Assembly (NCBI GenBank): GCA_963575745.1
Contig: CAUYUJ010017882.1
Span: forward strand, 362,895-426,894
DNA length: 64,000 bases
Origin: Prorocentrum cordatum
Taxonomy: Eukaryota > Sar > Dinophyceae > Prorocentrales > Prorocentraceae
Direction of reading: 5' to 3'
Position numbers and translations under genes: made by a program. Under the pieces are notes generated by a model. The model was not told the origin of the DNA. It worked only from the letters and a program-made list of their open reading frames with translations, and did not search any database. This document shows positions 60,190 to 64,000 of this stretch, one piece after another; the stretch's first letter is position 1; each line of letters opens with the position of its first letter.

Positions 60190-60340
60190 GCCTTCGCGCA
60201 CGGCGCCTCGCGGTGCGCGGCGCTCGGTTGTCGCCGCGCCCCCTCGCGAGGCTACGCTGGAGAGGAGGGCAGCCCTGTGGCCGAGGACGCGGCGCGCGAA
60301 GCGCCAGCGCCTTCGCACCCCCGGGGAAAGCGTGCGAGAC

Positions 60341-60571
60341 CTGGCCGAGCCGCCTCGGCCGCGTGCCGTGCCGCTGCTCTTCGATGCTCGCTGGGGCCGC
60401 ACAGGCCGCGCACCATGAGCCCCATGCCGATGGGCGAGGCCGACACGCGGAACGAGTCGGGCACGCCGTACCACGAGTCGTCGGCGGTGCGGCTGTCCAG
60501 GAAGAGACCGTGGCGCTGCCGGATCAGGGTCTCCCTGGCGGCGAGGCGGGGGGCTTCTCTTCGGGCGGCGA
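60341..60571 (-). CDS. Exon of an unrecognised globular protein
   Basis: The minus frame has almost exclusively G/C third positions: APRLAARETLIRQRHGLFLD, SRTADDSWYGVPDSFRVSAS, PIGMGLMVRGLCGPSEHRRA. The proposed boundaries are CCCATGAG|TCGCC and GGCCAG|GTCTCG. Aromatic and acidic residues (DDSWYGVPDSFRVSASPIGM) look like an enzyme or repeat-barrel segment, but I cannot name a family. The neighbouring sequence on minus is rich in elements (D2, H). Confidence 0.6.
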
Positions 60572-60726
60572 CTCATGGGAGCCACCCGTGTCATCTTCCT
60601 GGTTCTTGCGGATCGACGCTTGTCGGCGCTGGTCGCCGCTGGCCCGACGCCAATCGACGCCAAGTCGGAGCTGAACAGGCGACTGCCAGACGCTGGCCGG
60701 TGCTGGTGCGCCCCAAAAAATGAAAC

Positions 60727-60830
60727 TACGGGGGCATACGAGGCTCCCATGCCTTGCGACCGAACTCGTCCGTGAACCGCCGCCTGGTGGGATCGATTTT
60801 CGTGGATCCCCGCTGGCGGCGGATGTTGAC
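60727..60830 (-). CDS. Candidate exon fragment
   Basis: A minus frame reads NIRRQRGSTKIDPTRRRFTD and EFGRKAWEPRMPP, then TAG. It is protein-like and lies upstream of the 60.34-60.57 kb exon, so if real it would need a donor before the TAG. No boundary is convincing. Confidence 0.25.
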
Positions 60831-61074
60831 ATGTCTGGCACCAGACCCAGGGCCTGAATGCAAGCAAACTGCTACCGCATCACTTCTTTCACGTCGCAGC
60901 GCGACAGAAGCAGCCCACAGGCGCACTGAGGCGGTCCGGGAAACAGCAGACGCGAATTGTGCAGCGGCACGAAGGGGGGGAAGGCGAAAGTGGCCGCGCA
61001 GAGGAAGAGAGGGGAAGGGAGGGAGGAAGAAGGGGGGAAGGGGGAGGGAGAGAGAGGAAGGAGGAGGGAGAGGG

Positions 61075-61650
61075 GGAGGGGGGAGGACAAGGTAGGTGCG
61101 CTCGCGTCATATCTAACATCCTACCCCTCCCTCCCATCCTTTACCATGGCGCAGATCCCCTCTCTACTCGCTCAGTCGGATGTCGAGCAGGGCAATGATC
61201 CCGAAAGGGTAGTTACGCGATGCATTGTAGAGCACGGCATGGCATGGCGTAAGAGAGCACCGCAAAGCGTAGTATCAACCTAGCATTGCATTGCATGCCG
61301 TGGCATGGCACGGGAAATGACGCCAACGCTGTTGCGGGAGCACGAGTCGAAACGAGCGGAAGCGCGGAAATGAGGCCAGCGCTGCAGCGGGATCACGATT
61401 CGGAACGAGCGGAAGCACGGAAATGAGGCCAGCGCTGCATCGGGAGCACGATTCGGAACGAGCGGGGCCCGAAAATGAGGCCGGCGCCTCAGCGAGAGCA
61501 ACTTTTTGAAAAAAATGCAGGCGAAAACCCAACTCCGGGGAAACCTGTGTAAAAAAACAGTACGCGGGGGGGGGGTCGGCCACTTTCAAACCGTCATCAG
61601 GGGAAGAGGGAGAGTAGATTCATATTGAGTAATTGTGAAGAGAAAGGAGA
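61075..61650 (-). repeat. Dispersed composite element, inverted copy without microsatellite expansion
   Basis: Reverse complement of the 28.1-28.8 kb element: TTACTCAATATGAATCTACT, CTCCCTCTTCCCCTGATGAC, GCGTACTGTTTTTTTACACA, GAGGCGCCGGCCTCATTTTC, then three tandem copies of GTTCCGAATCGTG.TCCCG, .TGCAGCGCTGGCCTCATTTC, and finally AGGTGCGCTCGCGTCATATC at the plus-left end. In place of the CCA tract there is only a short unique stretch. Confidence 0.7.
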
Positions 61651-61715
61651 GGCGGAGGGAGGGAGGGAGGGAGGGAGGAGAGGGAGGAGGAGAGGAAGAG
61701 AGGGGGAGGGAAGGC
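61640..61715. repeat. GGGA/GGAG purine tract
   Basis: GAGGCGGAGGGAGGGAGGGA, then GGAGGAGAGG words. The following 61.72-62.06 kb has an open plus frame (EVHRLGAAGAATQTPTVSQG) and open minus frames, without splice support. 62.06-62.47 kb is unassigned. Confidence 0.7.
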
Positions 61716-62469
61716 ACTCACATAGCGAGGTGCATCGCCTTGGAGCGGCCGGTGCGGCCACCCAGACTCCCACCGTGTCACAAGGAGCGCTGGATGAAAA
61801 AGGGAGCCCCTCTGCTTCGCCCCAGCAGCGCCAGGGTGCACGAGGAACGCCGGAGGAACAACCTCGGAATGACCTCCTAGGATCAACGAGCCCCTCTCGA
61901 ACCCGAACTGCTCCGCATCTCAGTATCCTCGCTGACCCGAACCGCTCTCGAACCCGAACTGCTTCGCCCTCCCCCCCTGCCGAGGCACCCCGAAGACCCC
62001 GTCCCCAGAGGCGGTGGTTGCGGCAGAGTCGTGTCGTGAGGACTTCGGCGCTGATTTCTGATCTGCGTGGATCGTTCTGAGTGCGCTCTGACCAGAATTT
62101 TGGTGGGAACCCAGCCGTGTCACTGCACCGACCTTGCAGACGTGCTGGAGCGGATGTTTGCAGGAATCTCTGTAAATGCAAGACTCGAAAGCGGCGAGCG
62201 AAAAACAAAGTTCATTTCACGTAGATTTGTTGTAGTCTTCATTCCTGGCCCAAAAAATCCACACAAAATTCGCTTCAAAGTCCGAAACGAAATTCTCCAG
62301 GACAGTCTGGGCCCATCTCATTCCGAGCGAAATCCGCTCTGCGATGATGGCGCCATGAGCTGTGGCGACGAAGGCTCTCCAGGACAAGCAGCGGCATCGG
62401 TGCGGGCTTCTCCCTTGACCGCCGCAGCAAACTCGGATACGACGCGTCCTGATTTTTTCCAAATCGAGT

Positions 62470-62790
62470 GCGCGGAAGTTCCGACCCTTTCCCCGGGGCC
62501 GCTTTTTCATCCCAGATCGTTGTTCGATGGTCCCGAGGCCCAGCGAGGGCCCCCGAAAGCAGAAAGATGGCAAGACACCTCACGTTGTGTGTTGTGAGCA
62601 TCTTGTTAGTCGGCGTTTCGACATTGGGCGGCAAGGAGGGGGGGAGGGGGGGTCTGGCTCCAGACCCTTGCTTAGTGCGACTGCTTGCAAGAGTGCGGCC
62701 TCTGGGAGACTCCACCCGCTCGAAACAGGCACCAAACAGCAGCCAAGATCTACTCCAGGGGGGGGCCGCCCCGATCGGCAAAACAATGAC
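62470..62790. repeat. Segment shared with 44.3 kb followed by repeat F, copy 4
   Basis: CCCCGGGGCCGCTTTTTCAT, CCCAGATCGTTGTTCGATGG, then TAGTCGGCGTTTCGACATTG, TTAGTGCGACTGCTTGCAAG, GAGACTCCACCCGCTCGAAA, AGCAGCCAAGATCTACTCCA. The same order as at 44.33-44.82 kb. Confidence 0.65.
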
Positions 62791-62805
62791 TAGAACAACG
62801 ATCAC

Positions 62806-62903
62806 GCTTTTGCCACGACGCGAGCATGTCTGGTGAAGAGTCTCCGCCGCGGACCTGTGGACAGTGCCCCTCCAGTAGTCGGAGGGCAGCGTCTGCGGGG
62901 GGG
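62806..62903 (-). CDS. Duplicated copy of the next exon
   Basis: The minus sequence reads ADAALRLLEGHCPQVRGGDS and SPDMLASWQK, differing from the copy at 62948-63072 by two residues (H for R, Q for E). It ends at the same AAAAGC|GTGATC. The flanks (CGATCGGCAAAACAATG..) are duplicated too, so this is a tandem duplication of about 135 bases. It could be an alternative or extra exon. Confidence 0.45.
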
Positions 62904-62947
62904 GGGGGCGCCCCCATCGGCAAAACAATGGCTGAAAAAACGATCAC

Positions 62948-63072
62948 GCTTTTGCCACGACGCGAGCATGTCTGGTGAAGAGTCCCCGCCGCGGACCTCT
63001 GGACAGCGTCCCTCCAGTAGTCGGAGGGCAGCGTCTGCCCCGCGCCGGGCGGCTGGAGATCGGGTTTTGCTC
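62948..63072 (-). CDS. Exon downstream of family A copy A6
   Basis: After TGACGCAG|GAGC the minus frame reads SKTRSPAARRGADAALRLLE, GRCPEVRGGDSSPDMLASWQ and K. One base completes the codon begun by the upstream exon (NANR|SK). A second frame (SDYWRDAVQRSAAGTLHQTC) is also open; I prefer the first because of phase. It is unrecognised, but the ADAALRLLEG helix is plausible as folded protein. Confidence 0.5.
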
Positions 63073-63088
63073 CTGCGTCACACAGATC

Positions 63089-63270
63089 TACGGTGGAGGC
63101 CAGTCCACAATCAACCTTCCACAGGAAACCCAACCCTGAGACCCCAGGGCGTCCACTGATTTTGGGTGTGGGGAAGTCACGCCTTCCATCGCAAAACCCT
63201 CGAAACCCAAGAAACCCAGGGCACCCTGGAGGCAAGCAGGGTGCTTCTTGGCGTGAGCGCCCCCACTGTA
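63089..63270 (-). mobile_element. Family A introner-like element, copy A6
   Basis: TACGGTGGAGGCCAGTCCAC opens and GCGCCCCCACTGTA closes the element, with A-type interior (CCCAACCCTGAGACCCCAGG, GCACCCTGGAGGCAAGCAGG). The implied intron is 63073-63272: donor AACAG|GTTACA two bases outside one end, acceptor GACGCAG|G 16 bases outside the other. Phase is kept. Confidence 0.85.
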
Positions 63271-63272
63271 AC

Positions 63273-63465
63273 CTGTTCGCGTTGGGCAGCCCGCGCGCGC
63301 GCCAATACTGCGTACCCCCTCGGACCTGCATAACCGACGAGGTGAACTTCTGTGGGAGGCCGAGGAACACTGAACCCCTTCCAACCCCAAAGCGTTCCCT
63401 GCCTGGACGCCCCGGCTGTGTGCAGGCCGACCGGGCCCGCTCATCAACAGCATAGCTTCTCCGGC
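63273..63465 (-). CDS. Exon upstream of family A copy A6
   Basis: The minus frame reads YAVDERARSACTQPGRPGRE, RFGVGRGSVFLGLPQKFTSS, VMQVRGGTQYWRARGLPNAN and leaves two bases (AG). Third positions are GC-rich. The 5' boundary is not fixed. SVFLGLPQKFTSSVMQVRGG looks like ordered protein. No family is recognised. Confidence 0.5.
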
Positions 63466-63544
63466 CACCCGCGCCCTCACCTCGGTATGGTGCCGAGCGG
63501 CCTTCTTGTGGAAAACAGACGGTGCCGATGACGCTACTCCCCGG

Positions 63545-63668
63545 ACCTCTCCTGGGGTGCGTTCTGACCAGGATCTCGAAGCGAATCCAGAGGTGGCGAC
63601 GAGGGCATCCAAGGAGGCCCACAAAGGGGAAAACGGGCGAAGCGTAGCGGTGTTGGGTACCTTTTCTT
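63545..63668 (+). repeat. Dispersed repeat M, copy 5
   Basis: GGGGTGCGTTCTGACCAGGA, CTCGAAGCGAATCCAGAGGT, GGCGACGAGGGCATCCAAGG, AGGCCCACAAAGGGGAAAAC and GGGCGAAGCGTAGCGGTGTT. It lies directly upstream (plus) of repeat F. Confidence 0.6.
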
Positions 63669-63671
63669 CCT

Positions 63672-63905
63672 CGTGAGCGTTCTTTGTTCGGCGTTTCGAC
63701 ATTGGGCGGAAGGGGGGGGGGAGGGGGTGTGTTTGGCTCCGACCCTATCCTTAGTGCGACTGTTTGCAGCCCTGGGTCATATGAGGGGAGACTCCACATG
63801 CTCGAAACAGGCGCCCAAAAACAGCCAAGATCTACTCCAGGGAGCGGGACGGGAGGGGGGGGTACGAGGGCCCGCGCCGATCGGCAAAACAGTGAATCAA
63901 AAACA
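63672..63905. repeat. Dispersed repeat F, copy 5
   Basis: TTGTTCGGCGTTTCGACATT, CTTAGTGCGACTGTTTGCAG, GAGACTCCACATGCTCGAAA, CAGGCGCCCAAAAACAGCCA, AGATCTACTCCAGGG and CGCGCCGATCGGCAAAACAG. Confidence 0.7.
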
Positions 63906-63939
63906 CCTCTGACTTCTCCGCAGGAGCAGGAGAGCCGCT

Positions 63940-64000
63940 CTTCGGGAACGGCCAAGAGGGGGGTGTCCAAGAAGGGGGGGTGCGAATCATGACCGGCGGC
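63940..64000. repeat. Dispersed repeat I, partial copy at the window edge
   Basis: GAACGGCCAAGAGGGGGGTG, TCCAAGAAGGGGGGGTGCGA and ATCATGACCGGCGG match 55.57-55.64 kb and continue past the end of the window. Confidence 0.6.

Overview
This window is nuclear DNA from a eukaryote, most probably a dinoflagellate. There are no operons or long intact bacterial-type reading frames. It is GC-rich and built mostly of microsatellites, satellite arrays and short terminal-inverted-repeat (TIR) elements. The coding sequence I can support comes in short exons of about 30-650 bases. These have GC-rich third positions, a strong AG|G preference at 3' splice sites and loose 5' splice sites (GT, sometimes GC or perhaps GA). 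Two proteins are recognisable and one is a transposon remnant: a six-transmembrane voltage-gated K+ channel, the C-terminal end of a Pif1-type helicase, and the tail of a LINE-type reverse transcriptase. The assignment to dinoflagellates is inference from these features; I found no spliced leader, rRNA or tRNA.

Strand layout: almost every exon I can support reads on the minus strand (12.3, 14.6-15.0, 16.4-19.8, 23.4-26.1, 27.7, 29.8-30.2, 32.6, 35.8-36.2, 39.3-40.3, 48.8, 49.6, 58.4-58.8, 60.3-60.6 and 62.8-63.5 kb). The exceptions are the helicase tail (46.8-47.1 kb) and the reverse-transcriptase tail (41.2-41.4 kb), both on plus. This fits a largely unidirectional gene array. I cannot say how many genes the minus exons make up.

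Main observation: several families of short TIR elements sit almost exactly where introns must be. Family A (about 180 bp, TA target site, TIR starting CAGTGG) has seven full copies, all in the same orientation. At several copies the splice sites lie a few bases outside the element and the joined exons keep phase (35.9, 30.0 and 63.1 kb). Family B (TIR CAGTCGGGGC) makes a whole intron at 58.55-58.73 kb. Families C and G make two consecutive introns around a 30-base exon at 39.7-40.15 kb. The K+ channel S1 exon at 25.25-25.43 kb is squeezed between a B and a C element. These look like introners: mobile elements that create introns.

Region by region: 0-5 kb repeats, a dispersed composite element and CCAAGA-type minisatellite; 5.3-8.65 kb AGCAC repeat, then a 92-bp satellite grading into an 80-bp one; 9-16 kb dispersed elements, a long inverted repeat and minus exons; 16.4-22 kb the least repetitive stretch, with candidate exons of an unrecognised minus gene; 22-26 kb K+ channel; 26.1-27.2 kb 12-mer and CAT arrays; 27.2-36.5 kb elements, trinucleotide tracts and exons; 36.5-41.5 kb repeats, minus exons and the LINE tail; 41.8-44.1 kb degenerate 100-bp satellite; 45.0-46.8 kb 90-bp satellite running into the helicase exon; 47-52 kb exons, elements and GGA/GAT tracts; 52.1-53.7 kb tandem segmental duplication; 54-58.4 kb elements and TCC tracts; 58.4-64 kb minus exons separated by elements.
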